Below the pieces are notes generated by a model. That model ran no database searches. It saw only the letters and a program-made list of their open reading frames with translations, and was not told the origin of the DNA. From contig CAYRFQ010000006.1 in the NCBI GenBank assembly GCA_964423615.1, positions 62,001 to 126,000 of the forward strand: a DNA stretch of 64,000 nt. Direction: 5' to 3'. A program made the position numbers and the translations under genes. The stretch is from CAYRFQ01 sp964423615 (GTDB taxonomy: Bacteria > Planctomycetota > Planctomycetia > Gemmatales > Gemmataceae). Shown here piece after piece: positions 26,236 to 35,207 of the stretch. Numbering within the stretch: position 1 is the first letter of the stretch; every line of letters starts with the position of its first letter.

Positions 26236-28323
26236 ATGACAGACGACTACGAGTCACGAGACGAGGACACTGCCTGCCCCGAAAGGAAAGTGCTTCTCGA
26301 CTATCAAGCTGGACTGTTGTCGGCGGAACAGCGCCGTGCGTTGGACACGCACTTATCCGTTTGTACGCTGTGCGGGGCCGCGTTAAAAGAACTCGCGAGC
26401 GATGGCGATTCTCGGCTCACGGAGAGCTTGAACGATACGTCTCCGACTGTAGGTGTCCGAAAGCACCATGTTGGGAAGGCGATAGCCGAAACGCACGATC
26501 TCGAACCTCCCCCTCAACCCTCGCTGCCGGAGTTCAAAATTGGTCCCTACCTGATCTTGGAGGAAATCGGCGCCGGAGGCATGGGGCGAGTCTATAAGGC
26601 ACGGCACGAAACCATCGATCAGGTGGTCGCTTTGAAGGTCGTTCGGCTGAGCACTACCCTGAAGGGCGTCTTGCGAGAACGGTTCCGTGTCGAGGCCGGA
26701 GCGTTGGCTCGGCTCGAGCACCCGAACATCATGAAACTCTATTCGTTCAGCGACGCCCCTCGCGAACCTTATTTCACGATGCAGTGGATCGATGGAGACA
26801 ATCTGCAAGACGTGCTGGACGGCAATCCCCAGAGCTTTCGCGAGGCCGCCGAGTTGATACGCACGATCGCTGTTGCGGTCGAATACTGCCACCAACAAGA
26901 CGTGTATCACCGGGATTTGAAGCCAAGTAACATTCTCGTTCGCCGGGACGGGACCCCCATCGTCACGGACTTCGGGCTGGCGAAGCTTGTCGACGACACC
27001 TCAACAGGCTTGACGGTCGAAAACGAAGTCATGGGGACGCCGAATTACATGGCACCCGAACAGGCCGAGGGACACAACGAAGATGTTGGTCCGCGCACGG
27101 ACATTTATTCCCTTGGTGCGGTGTTGTACGAATGCCTGACAGGTCAGCCCCCGTACAGTGGGCAAAGCAAACGCGAAACCTTGCGGAAAGTGCGTGAGGG
27201 AAAGTTGCTCGCCCCGTCCAAGTTACGTGCGGACTTGCCGCCGAATTTGGAAGCCGTTTGTGTGAAATGTCTGGAACGGGAACCGAGAGATCGTTACGCG
27301 ACGGCTGAAGATCTGGCAGACGACTTGACCAACTGGTTGAACGAACGTAGCACAAAGGCCCGACCCGTAGGTTGGTTCGTCCGAGCTGCGCGAGCGATCC
27401 GCCAGCATCGCAAGATTTTGGCGACGGCTGCTGTCGTAATCACGTTCGTGACTTTGTTGGTGGCGGTCGTTGTGAGAGATTTGGAGCCAGAACCTACACC
27501 GGACCCGATCCAACCGACGGCGGAAGAACTCCGACAACAAGCCCTGGCAGACATTAACGAAAAGCTCGATCGGGGAGAGAAGGTCACGTTGTTGGGGGAT
27601 GGTGGCGAACCGGGTTGGTATGAGTGGATCGTCGAAGGAAAGGGTAGTCGGGTGTCCCGGAATCAGGACTCGTTCGGAGTTACGACGGAGAACCTCACGG
27701 GGATGCTAGAACTTCTGCCAAATGCGAGGACGGACCGGTATCGACTCACGTGCCAGATGCGTCACGACCAGGGAAAAATTGGTGGAAAGGTCGGACTTTA
27801 TTTTGCTCGTCAAGGGTTTTCCCACTCCCCGAAAGACATTCACATGTTCTTGCGGTATACGTTCAATCTTGCGGGAGCAGTTCCTTGGTTTGACCGAACA
27901 TTACGCCGCCAGGGTATCAAAAAATCATTGACGGTCGGGCAGACGTCGGTTATCCAACTACGGCCCGTCGTTCACCAGGAAGAAGGAGACTACCCATCCA
28001 TCATGGGCGAATATCCAGGGGTATCAGGTGACAAAATCCAAATGTCAGGCCCCCTCAACGGGAAGTGGAACGATCTCGAGCTGATCGTAACCCCAACGGA
28101 AGTAAGTGCGTCGTTTAATGGCAAAAGTGTTGTACTTCCGAAGCACCGAATCATTGAGAGTCTTGAAAAATGGCTTCCGTTGATCAAGACTCGACAGGAC
28201 CACAAGGACGACCCTGTCGTCCAAAACCTCCAGCCATCGTTCGACGCGGGGGCGGGGTTGGGAATCGTTGTCATAGACGGGACTGTGTCGGTTCGGCGTG
28301 TTGTCATCGAACCGCTTCAGTGA
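26236..28323 (+). CDS. Transmembrane Ser/Thr protein kinase with N-terminal zinc (ZAS-like) motif
   Basis: A 695-residue kinase. Residues 20-52 contain H39-x3-C43-x2-C46, the zinc-binding anti-sigma signature. The kinase domain is about 98-370: glycine loop IGAGGMGRVY, ALKVV (ATP lysine), H225-R-D227-LKPSN (catalytic loop), D245-FG, and MAPEQAEG. One transmembrane helix follows at about 393-412, then an extracytoplasmic domain of about 280 residues with a beta-sandwich feel (WNDLELIVTPTEVSASFNGK) resembling DUF1080/LamG-like sugar-binding domains of Planctomycetes. It is probably a sensor kinase. The zinc motif suggests contact with a sigma factor, but no sigma gene is adjacent. A GGAAG site precedes the ATG. 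Confidence 0.92.
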   Translation: MTDDYESRDEDTACPERKVLLDYQAGLLSAEQRRALDTHLSVCTLCGAALKELASDGDSRLTESLNDTSPTVGVRKHHVGKAIAETHDLEPPPQPSLPEFKIGPYLILEEIGAGGMGRVYKARHETIDQVVALKVVRLSTTLKGVLRERFRVEAGALARLEHPNIMKLYSFSDAPREPYFTMQWIDGDNLQDVLDGNPQSFREAAELIRTIAVAVEYCHQQDVYHRDLKPSNILVRRDGTPIVTDFGLAKLVDDTSTGLTVENEVMGTPNYMAPEQAEGHNEDVGPRTDIYSLGAVLYECLTGQPPYSGQSKRETLRKVREGKLLAPSKLRADLPPNLEAVCVKCLEREPRDRYATAEDLADDLTNWLNERSTKARPVGWFVRAARAIRQHRKILATAAVVITFVTLLVAVVVRDLEPEPTPDPIQPTAEELRQQALADINEKLDRGEKVTLLGDGGEPGWYEWIVEGKGSRVSRNQDSFGVTTENLTGMLELLPNARTDRYRLTCQMRHDQGKIGGKVGLYFARQGFSHSPKDIHMFLRYTFNLAGAVPWFDRTLRRQGIKKSLTVGQTSVIQLRPVVHQEEGDYPSIMGEYPGVSGDKIQMSGPLNGKWNDLELIVTPTEVSASFNGKSVVLPKHRIIESLEKWLPLIKTRQDHKDDPVVQNLQPSFDAGAGLGIVVIDGTVSVRRVVIEPLQ

Positions 28324-28371
28324 TTTGTCTGAACTTGAAGATGAGTTGACTCTAAGTGTTGAGGTGAAGAT

Positions 28372-29079
28372 ATGGCCAGACTACACATTTTGTTTCCTAG
28401 ACCGAGACGGGGTGCACCTGATCTGAGGTACGGAATTGTAAAAGGTACCCAATTCCTAGCTACTGGGCTCGTGAGGGTGAACCCTGTGAGAACGGTCGAA
28501 GTGAGTGTAGAGCAGCTGAACCCAGATGGGTCCCCGTCAGGTACGCCCGTACCTCAGGAACACTTTCTCTATGACTATGCTCCTATCCAGTTTACCAGAA
28601 GGGGGCGGAACATCTCGAACGTCTACCGCTGGGTCGTTTGTATCAAGGGAGTTACTGTTGGTCGGAAGTATAGATTAACCGTGAGTGTACCGGATTCTGA
28701 CGCTTCCGATCATGTTGAGGTCGACGTTCAAACTACTTTCACAACAGTGCCTGTGTTAGCTTACCCAGACATGGACAATTATCGAATCGAAGCCGAGGAG
28801 CTTAACTACTTCCTCACTTACGGTACGGTACCTCCGAACAAGCCAGTTACCGCAGCGTCGATTGGGGGGAAAGCGGCCGATTGCTACAACACCATCTTAC
28901 CTGGAGACGATACATCATCAACGATGGCAGTGTGGTGGGCAGAGTTTCTCGACTTGGACGAAAATCCTGGCGGTGGCTCTCACGGACTCGTTATTACAAA
29001 CATAGACGGACCAACCATTAGAACTGTCAATATTGATGAAGTGGACGTCGGTGATACTTCTGTTATAGAATTTGGTTAG
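28372..29079 (+). CDS. Hypothetical beta-rich protein
   Basis: A 235-residue protein with a good GAGGTGA ribosome-binding site. No signal peptide or membrane helix. The first 125 residues alternate in beta-strand fashion (RTVEVSVEQLNPDGSPSG, KYRLTVSVPDSD), like a single Ig or fibronectin-type domain. The rest is rich in Asp, Gly and Thr and has no known motif. Arg codons AGA/AGG are more frequent than in neighbouring genes, so it may be a recent arrival. It follows the kinase gene by 49 bases and could share its transcript. The function is not recognised. Confidence 0.65.
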   Translation: MARLHILFPRPRRGAPDLRYGIVKGTQFLATGLVRVNPVRTVEVSVEQLNPDGSPSGTPVPQEHFLYDYAPIQFTRRGRNISNVYRWVVCIKGVTVGRKYRLTVSVPDSDASDHVEVDVQTTFTTVPVLAYPDMDNYRIEAEELNYFLTYGTVPPNKPVTAASIGGKAADCYNTILPGDDTSSTMAVWWAEFLDLDENPGGGSHGLVITNIDGPTIRTVNIDEVDVGDTSVIEFG

Positions 29080-29531
29080 GCTTGTTTCTGATGAGTTTTT
29101 ACAGCCAAGATTGGTTGAGTTGGTGAAGGTAGGACAATTTGAAGAATGCCAAATCAATGATTGTCTGTTGGTCTCACAAGCTGTGACCAGCTTGAGCGCT
29201 AGCGAAAGCAAAGGTACACGAGAAATCTTTCATGGCGTATCATCGTCGCCAGAGAGAACGACCTGAGTACACCCTGCAAAAAACCGAAAACAAAAACCAA
29301 CGGCAATCAAATTCTCGTCGGTAAACCTTGTTGGATTTCTTCGCCAGGTATCCAACCTGCCCTACGTTTACTTCCGAAACCTTTTACTGGTTTAGATTCT
29401 AAAGAATCACGAGGTTTGAAGTCCTTCATTGATAGCTTCCCAACACGGCGGGAACCATGGTTAGGCATCTCCCGCCAGGACAACCCGTACAGTAAATCCG
29501 TTCATTCATAGGATGACATTCCCCCAAGCCT
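29080..29531. other. Intergenic, one short repeat
   Basis: The space between convergent genes. At 29185-29227 lies CTTGAGCGCTAGCGAAAGC followed by AAAGGTACACG, matching 48246-48290. Nothing else is recognised. Confidence 0.5.
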
Positions 29532-31001
29532 TCAAAACCGAAAATAAATGAACGGCGGCTTTTCTCCACCCGGCGATAATACGAACGCCAACAAGAACAG
29601 CGCCGAAGCCGTTCCCCATAAAAAGCCCCGAAACGTCGGAGACAATTCGGGGCCGTTCTCTTCTCCTCGCACTTGAGGCATCCGAGCGACAACGCGAGCC
29701 GACAGACCGAAGATCGCGTAACACCCCAACAACAACCAGAGCGAGCGATTCGCACTGCCGCCCACGAACATCTTCGCCGAATCGAACACGAACCACTTCT
29801 GCACACACACCAACGATTGGCCCAATACACTCAGCCGGAAAAAACACCAGGCCAGACACACTGCGTGGAACGTCAACACGACGCAGAACCCTTGCCAGGC
29901 CCAGCGGATGACACTCGGCGATCTAGCCATCCAATTCCCAAACGGTGGCGACTTCCACGATCGATGAATCACCAGAAACAAACCGTGTAACCCACCCCAC
30001 AACAAGAACGTCCAACTCGCTCCGTGCCAGAGTCCGCCCAGGAGCATCGTAACCATCAAGTTCCGGACCGTGAGCCAATGTCCGCCACGACTCCCGCCCA
30101 TCGGTATGTAAAGATAGTCTCGTAAGAACCGCGACAACGTGACGTGCCACCGTTGCCAGAAGTCTTGAACGGAGTTTGCCAGGTATGGAGCGTTGAAATT
30201 TTCTGGCCAACGGTACCCGAACAACAGCCCGAGCCCACGGGCTATGTCCGTGTAGCCCGAGAAGTCGAAATAGATTTGGAACGCATAGAGGTAGACGAAC
30301 GGTAAACTCCAAACACCCGCGGTGCTTCCGTCGGCTATGTGGGCAAAGAACGGGTCGATGGCCCGAGCGATCGAATCGGCCAACACCAATTTTTTGAAGA
30401 ATCCCCGAGCGATCCAGGTCGCGGCCTCGAGCGGAGCCAGCGGTTTTTCGGGAGCCTCTCCCGGCTGGAGCTTGTTGAGGAACTCGTTCGCTCGTAGGAT
30501 CGGCCCCGCGACCAGCTGCGGAAAGAAGCTGATGTAGAGAGCGAACCGAAACGGGTTTCGTTCGGCTTTGGTGTCACCACGATAAACGTCCACCATGTAC
30601 GCGATGCCGGTGAACGAGTAGAACGAAATTCCTATCGGGAGCAACCAATTTTCGGGAGCCGGCGGCACTTCGGGCAAATCCAACTTCAACGCAATCCAGG
30701 CCGCCGTGCGGACCAACATCGGGGTGTATTTCCAGAAGGCCAGCCCGGCCAAATTGAAAATCACCCCGGCGGAGAGCCACATCATGGGTTGCTTCGAGTT
30801 CGTGATCCAGAGCCCGACGATCCAATCGACGAGACAATAAGCCAGGATCAGGAACACCAACTCCCACTGGTGAAACGCGTAGAACACAAGACTCGCCACC
30901 AGTAGGATTCCCTGGTTGACGAACTGGAATCGTCGCGTGATCCACCAAAGTCCGAACACAACGAGAATGAAGTACAAGAACGGCTTCTCGACGAAGTTCA
31001 T
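29532..31001 (-). CDS. MBOAT family O-acyltransferase (AlgI-like)
   Basis: A multi-pass membrane acyltransferase of 489 residues from the ATG at 31001 (AGGTGAGG 9 bases upstream; the GTG at 31016 is an alternative). Signatures: LPIGISFYSFTGIAYMVDVYR (AlgI-type), FPQLVAGPILRANEF, FWQRWHVTLSRFLRDYLYIP and the catalytic His326 in GGLWHGASW. AlgI-like proteins pass acetyl groups across the inner membrane to an extracellular polysaccharide or wall polymer. The SGNH-type partner is encoded immediately upstream; its stop is 15 bases before this ATG, so the two are one operon. Confidence 0.95.
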   Translation of the reverse strand: MNFVEKPFLYFILVVFGLWWITRRFQFVNQGILLVASLVFYAFHQWELVFLILAYCLVDWIVGLWITNSKQPMMWLSAGVIFNLAGLAFWKYTPMLVRTAAWIALKLDLPEVPPAPENWLLPIGISFYSFTGIAYMVDVYRGDTKAERNPFRFALYISFFPQLVAGPILRANEFLNKLQPGEAPEKPLAPLEAATWIARGFFKKLVLADSIARAIDPFFAHIADGSTAGVWSLPFVYLYAFQIYFDFSGYTDIARGLGLLFGYRWPENFNAPYLANSVQDFWQRWHVTLSRFLRDYLYIPMGGSRGGHWLTVRNLMVTMLLGGLWHGASWTFLLWGGLHGLFLVIHRSWKSPPFGNWMARSPSVIRWAWQGFCVVLTFHAVCLAWCFFRLSVLGQSLVCVQKWFVFDSAKMFVGGSANRSLWLLLGCYAIFGLSARVVARMPQVRGEENGPELSPTFRGFLWGTASALFLLAFVLSPGGEKPPFIYFRF

Positions 31002-31016
31002 GGGAGTTTGCCTCAC

Positions 31017-32015
31017 CTATTGTTTTTTTGCTAGCGGTTTGCTCGAAAAACCATTCAGATGAGCGAGGAGTTCGCGCATGAGGAGTTGATTTCCCTCGAG
31101 GCTGAGATGTTTGTCGGGCAAGTAGAGGCTTCGAGGATTGGGATGTTCGAGAAAAACTTGGCGGGGATCGAAAGCGTCGATTCCCACTTCGCGAAGGATT
31201 TTGCCCACATCATCCTGAAACCCAAAGCCGCGGCCTCGCACGATTTGGTTGTGTTCGGGAATCAAGATGACGGTCACCGGTACGTCGTGGTTTCCGGCGA
31301 TTTTCGACAAATTTCCAAACAACGTCCGAAGGTCGGCGAGAAACACCGGGTCAATCTTGCCGTGGCGTCGTTTGCGGGAATACTGCCAGTTGCCCACATG
31401 ACCGCCGGTCCGGACCCACGCCGTGAAACCGAGACGACTCCTGGCAATGAGACAGCCAACAGGTCCCGTGGGAATGGTGGGCCGATATGTCAAAGCTCCC
31501 TTCATGGTGACATGGACTGTTTCGAGTGGAAACGCTCCGATGACCAGGCTGTCCACCGGAAGAAAACTGAGAAACATTCGTTCGGGTTCGAGTCCGTGCT
31601 CAAGAAACAGTTTCATCTGAGCCAACCGCAGTAACACGGGGACATTCTTTCCGAGGTTGAAAATTTTGTGGTGCTTCACGCTCGCTCGCATTTGGTCGGC
31701 CAACATTCCCGGAGCGTGCACGAAGGAATTCCCAAAAAACGCCCAAACGGGTAAGTCTTCTTCTCCTTCGAGGACCAATTCATATTCGGTCCATTTTTGG
31801 GTGTTCTCGGTCTTCAGGGCGTTCCAGTCTTTGTAAGTCACTCCAAAGTCTTCGTCAGGTTTATAAATGCCAGTCAACGGGGAGTCCTCTCCAAGATACG
31901 GATACTGGTCTTCCGGTGGCTGCCAACGTAGATAAACCTCTGCCAATCCGCAACAGACGGTGACGGCAAGCGCCCAACCCGCCAGGAATCTCCAACCGCT
32001 CTTATTCCACCCCAT
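31017..32015 (-). CDS. Membrane-anchored SGNH/AlgJ-like O-acetylation partner
   Basis: A 332-residue protein from the ATG at 32015 (AGAGGA site upstream; the longer in-frame start at 32102 adds an unlikely basic segment). An N-terminal signal anchor (FLAGWALAVTVCCGLAEVYL) places the domain outside the cytoplasm. SGNH features: FFGNSFVHAPGM (GxS nucleophile block) near residue 95 and YLPDKHLSLEGNQLL (catalytic DxxH block) near 305. The pairing with the MBOAT gene suggests it completes O-acetyl transfer to a polymer, as AlgJ/AlgX do for alginate. The acceptor polymer is unknown. Confidence 0.85.
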   Translation of the reverse strand: MGWNKSGWRFLAGWALAVTVCCGLAEVYLRWQPPEDQYPYLGEDSPLTGIYKPDEDFGVTYKDWNALKTENTQKWTEYELVLEGEEDLPVWAFFGNSFVHAPGMLADQMRASVKHHKIFNLGKNVPVLLRLAQMKLFLEHGLEPERMFLSFLPVDSLVIGAFPLETVHVTMKGALTYRPTIPTGPVGCLIARSRLGFTAWVRTGGHVGNWQYSRKRRHGKIDPVFLADLRTLFGNLSKIAGNHDVPVTVILIPEHNQIVRGRGFGFQDDVGKILREVGIDAFDPRQVFLEHPNPRSLYLPDKHLSLEGNQLLMRELLAHLNGFSSKPLAKKQ

Positions 32016-32599
32016 CACCGATCCTCTTTTGGCAGCTCGGTCGACTGGAGGCCGTTGCGAATGGGTGTAGCGTTTTGGTGTTTGATTTGGCACCGTAATC
32101 ATGCTTTGGCTGACAAAAGCATGGTTTCAAAGACTTGGAAAATCGTTGGCCGCTACATTCGTTCGCAATCCGCGTCCGTGGGAACCGAGATAGAAAATCC
32201 AGTAGCCCGATAAGCCAGGCAACTTCTACTTGGAGAGATCGGGAAAATCAAGCGGACTTGGAATGCGGCTCTGGCGAGTGGGTGTGCCTCTGTATTTGGG
32301 AATCCTATTTTTGTCGCAGGTACGCACGGCCTGCGTGTACCTACGATTCGTTCTGGGGTCCTGTGCCCCGTTGTCAAAAGCTACCAAGAGGCAAACGCCA
32401 CAGTGCATCTGCCTGATACAATAACGCTCGGTATGCAACACAGAACTGGCGAGTTTTCGAACCTGCTTGAGCGGTCTAAGCCCGACAAGCCGGACTCACT
32501 ATAATGTCATCGGTAGTTCTTTCTTGGGACGATCGTCCCAAAGCCTGGTAATACAAGGCCCACGATCGGACTCTAACCGAAGAGAAAGCAAAGCACAAA
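32016..32599. other. Divergent intergenic region with REP-like hairpin
   Basis: It separates the O-acetylation pair from the rhomboid-like gene. No gene is supported. The only structure found is the repeat at 32278-32349. Confidence 0.5.
32278..32349 (+). repeat. REP-like hairpin repeat, copy A (partner 45790-45860)
   Basis: GTGGGTGTGCCTCTG, then TTGGGAATCCTATTTTTGTC, then an imperfect hairpin AGGTACGCACG / TGCGTGTACCT. The whole ~70-base unit matches 45790-45860, including flanks and hairpin. Confidence 0.65.
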
Positions 32600-34195
32600 A
32601 TGGATGCCTCGAAGAACGAACTTCTCGAAATGATCCTGCGCGACTGCGCTTATACCGGTGAGGAATCCTGGTATTTAGCGGAATATTCCAAACAGACCGG
32701 AGTCGACCGTGACCACCTAGAGTTCGCAGCTGATCAACTCCGACGAGCCGGTGTGATCGAATTGACGAAGTTCGTTCCGGGTCGCGGTCAAGGGTTTGCG
32801 ATCACGGGGTTCGGAATCGAAATGCTCCGAAGCTCCAAGTACATGGGACGACTGCGAACGATGGGTGTGGCTGGCCTGCCGGTCCCGAAACCCTCCCGGA
32901 CTCCGGCCGGCGCGGGCGGATATCCTGGCCGTGATCGCCCCGACCGTGGCCCCGAGCCGCGAGATCGCTCGGGCGTTAAGGATATGCCCGAAGGCGTACG
33001 CGAAGTCGCTCCGAAAGAAGCCCACGAGTTCGCCCCGACGGTCGCCAAGGAATTCCAGGGTAAGGGCGACGGCGGAGCCGGAAGCCAGAACAAAGTACTG
33101 GCTGTGCTTTCGGCGAACAAAGCACCAATCCTCACCATCGGCTTGGTAATGTTGGGTGTGCTGAACTACCTCTACGGCATGCGGGTCGCCATGGACAAGC
33201 CGCACGAACTCACAATGCGGGAGTATCTTGGCGGTATGATAGACCCGGCGATTTACTACCAGCTCGGGGCCATGAGCCGAAATCTCGTCGTCGACAGTGG
33301 GGAGTGGTTTCGGCTGTTGACGTCGGCTTTCGTCTTTCAAGGGTTTATCCACGTCGCCTTCAACATGATGGCGCTGTTTTCCTCTGGGCGGCAAATGGAG
33401 AAGATTTGGGGAGGATGGCGATTCATTATCCTTTTCGTGCTGTGTATCCTTGGGAGCAGCTGTGCCAAGCTCCTGACGGTGACTCCGGAGACCGTTAACT
33501 ACCCGCAGATGGGAGCGTTCGGAGCTGTGTGCGGTTTTCTTGGTTCGACCCTCATGTGGGCGATCATCGCCAGGTCAAGTTTGCCAAGCGACGTGTTTTG
33601 GGGACTCATCCGGAGCGTCACGTTTAGCGCGTTATTCATTGGCATTTTGTGTTTTATTTGGCCCTACGGCCTCTGGGGATATATCATCGGAGCCCTAACT
33701 GGTTGTGTTATCACAGTTCCACTGTACTTCACACGATTCTCAAGCGGCATACTTGCTCCCACGTTGGGGTTCGTGGCCATCGGCTTGATTGCTTTGTTTG
33801 GTCTTGGATTTACGTGGTACACCTTCGGCGCCAGAGATGTAGGGACTCAGGTGGTTGTCACCATGAATGAAGTCCAAGTATTCAATAAGGACCTTGAAGA
33901 TGACTATCTTAGCCGACTGGTAGTCGAACTCCCCTTTACGAAAAAAGAGGCCAAGACCTGGCACAAAAAAATTGACAACATCTTGAAGAAAATTCAGAAG
34001 TCCCGAGAGCAGTTAGAACGATATCGAATCGATGTGGTCAATGGAAAAGAGAGATTGAAGTTGTGGGAGGACTACTTGCAGACTGCCCGCGGCTTGGTCA
34101 AGGAAGATGGAAAATTCGACTTCACGGGATGGGAGAGACTTAACGAAATTCGTCGTGAAATCCGGAAGGTAAGGCAGCGAAGCGATAAGAAATAG
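32600..34195 (+). CDS. Rhomboid-family membrane protein lacking catalytic Ser/His, with winged-helix-like N-terminus
   Basis: A 531-residue protein. Residues 1-90 look like a winged-helix domain (LEFAADQLRRAGVIELTKFV, then ITGFGIEMLR). Residues 95-170 are a charged Pro/Gly/Arg linker. At about 175-420 comes a rhomboid-like six-helix core: WFRLLTSAFVFQGFIHVAFNMMALFSSG matches the L1 loop and the HxxxN motif of helix 2. The active-site motif GxSG of helix 4 reads GAFGAVCG (Phe307 in place of Ser), and the helix 6 His is absent (GALTGCVI). It is therefore probably a non-proteolytic rhomboid pseudoprotease. The C-terminal 100 residues are charged and coiled-coil-like. It is alone in its transcription unit. 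Confidence 0.75.
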   Translation: MDASKNELLEMILRDCAYTGEESWYLAEYSKQTGVDRDHLEFAADQLRRAGVIELTKFVPGRGQGFAITGFGIEMLRSSKYMGRLRTMGVAGLPVPKPSRTPAGAGGYPGRDRPDRGPEPRDRSGVKDMPEGVREVAPKEAHEFAPTVAKEFQGKGDGGAGSQNKVLAVLSANKAPILTIGLVMLGVLNYLYGMRVAMDKPHELTMREYLGGMIDPAIYYQLGAMSRNLVVDSGEWFRLLTSAFVFQGFIHVAFNMMALFSSGRQMEKIWGGWRFIILFVLCILGSSCAKLLTVTPETVNYPQMGAFGAVCGFLGSTLMWAIIARSSLPSDVFWGLIRSVTFSALFIGILCFIWPYGLWGYIIGALTGCVITVPLYFTRFSSGILAPTLGFVAIGLIALFGLGFTWYTFGARDVGTQVVVTMNEVQVFNKDLEDDYLSRLVVELPFTKKEAKTWHKKIDNILKKIQKSREQLERYRIDVVNGKERLKLWEDYLQTARGLVKEDGKFDFTGWERLNEIRREIRKVRQRSDKK

Positions 34196-34315
34196 TTATT
34201 CTCTTTTGTTACGGTCAGCAGGGCAAGTTTGGGAAGGCCGAACGATTCCACATAGAATTTAGGATGATTTGGAAAACCTTGCAGCCAAACAGATTCAAAA
34301 TGTGAAATAATTTTC

Positions 34316-34343
34316 CACGGAGGCGCATCGATACGCCTCCGTG
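34316..34343 (+). terminator. Perfect 10-bp hairpin after rhomboid-like gene
   Basis: CACGGAGGCG / CGCCTCCGTG with an 8-base loop. On the plus strand AAGTAATTCCC follows, on the minus strand GAAAATTATTT, so T-richness is weak. Its role as terminator is inferred from position. Confidence 0.55.
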
Positions 34344-34518
34344 AAGTAATTCCCATGACTCAGTTCTATCGTCGCAAAGTGGTTGAGATTCCGTAACACG
34401 CGAGACAGATCCAATTATAACATATTCGTTGCAGACTGAACTTCGGATTCAGAAATCCCTTCTAATTCATAAATATCTATTTTTATATGCAATAATGGGA
34501 AAAATCACTCTCTTTCGC

Positions 34519-34546
34519 TTGACCTGTCAAGAATCCCGTCTATCAA
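34519..34546 (+). promoter_or_regulatory. Possible promoter of the fasciclin gene
   Basis: TTGACC and TATCAA separated by 16 bases, about 70 bases before the ATG at 34617. A reasonable sigma-70 match; unproven. Confidence 0.35.
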
Positions 34547-34616
34547 TTTTGCGCCGCGGCATGGTAAACACAAACGCATACACATTACACTTTTCTGCAC
34601 CCGAGGTACGTCCGCT

Positions 34617-35123
34617 ATGAAATTTGCATCGAAAATTGCACTCGCTGCTGCGATCGTCGCTTTCGCATTCTCGACATCTGTCGCTCACGCTGGTGGTAAG
34701 AAGAAGTCGATCGCTGGTTTGGCTGTTGGTACCAAAAGCCTCAGCACACTCGTCGTCGCTGTCAAGAAAGCAGGATTGGTCAAAGTTCTCGCCAAGAAAG
34801 GTCCTTTCACGGTCTTTGCTCCGACCAACGATGCGTTCAAAAAGATCCCTGCCGAGAAGCTCAAAGCTATTCTCAAGAACAAGAAGCTGTTGACGAAGAT
34901 CCTCACTTACCACGTCGTTCCTGGTACCGTTACCGCGAAGCAAGTTGTTAAACTCAGCGAAGCTACCACCGTTCAAGGTGAGAAGATCAGTATCGAAGTC
35001 AAAGATGGTAAGGTAGTCCTCAACGGCAACTCGACCGTCGTTGCGACCGATATCGAAGCTCGTAACGGTGTTGTCCACGTCATCGACACCGTCATCCTCC
35101 CGCCGAGCTTGACAAAAGACTAA
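34617..35123 (+). CDS. Exported fasciclin (FAS1) domain protein
   Basis: A 168-residue protein: signal peptide with AHA cleavage (about 1-25), then a single FAS1 domain. Its conserved blocks are clear: LSTLVVAVKKAGL (start), GPFTVFAPTNDAFKKIP (H1 box), ILTYHVVPG (YH motif) and VHVIDTVILPP (H2 box). FAS1 domains act in cell adhesion and surface binding. The protein is very lysine-rich, so it should be basic. A GAGGT site lies 9 bases upstream. It has its own promoter-like sequence and terminator, so it is monocistronic and probably well expressed. Confidence 0.95.
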   Translation: MKFASKIALAAAIVAFAFSTSVAHAGGKKKSIAGLAVGTKSLSTLVVAVKKAGLVKVLAKKGPFTVFAPTNDAFKKIPAEKLKAILKNKKLLTKILTYHVVPGTVTAKQVVKLSEATTVQGEKISIEVKDGKVVLNGNSTVVATDIEARNGVVHVIDTVILPPSLTKD

Positions 35124-35155
35124 TTGCCGGACTAGCTAAATCTGAATGATGCACG

Positions 35156-35186
35156 GGTCGGAACGTAATCGTTTCGGCCCAATTTT
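35156..35186 (+). terminator. Terminator of the fasciclin gene
   Basis: GGTCGGAACG-TAAT-CGTTTCGGCC pairs at ten positions (two G-U), followed by CAATTTTG. It lies 32 bases after the stop. Confidence 0.75.
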
Positions 35187-35207
35187 GTGCGCGATCGGTT
35201 GCTCTTT

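Larger units (their letters stand above)
34196..34616. other. Intergenic with terminator and promoter
   Basis: AT-rich region containing the hairpin at 34316-34343 and the likely fasciclin promoter at 34519-34546. No other gene is seen. Confidence 0.5.

Noticed and set aside
30574..30948. 124-residue minus-strand open frame inside the MBOAT gene
   Set aside because: Different frame within a gene with clear MBOAT motifs; composition is not protein-like.
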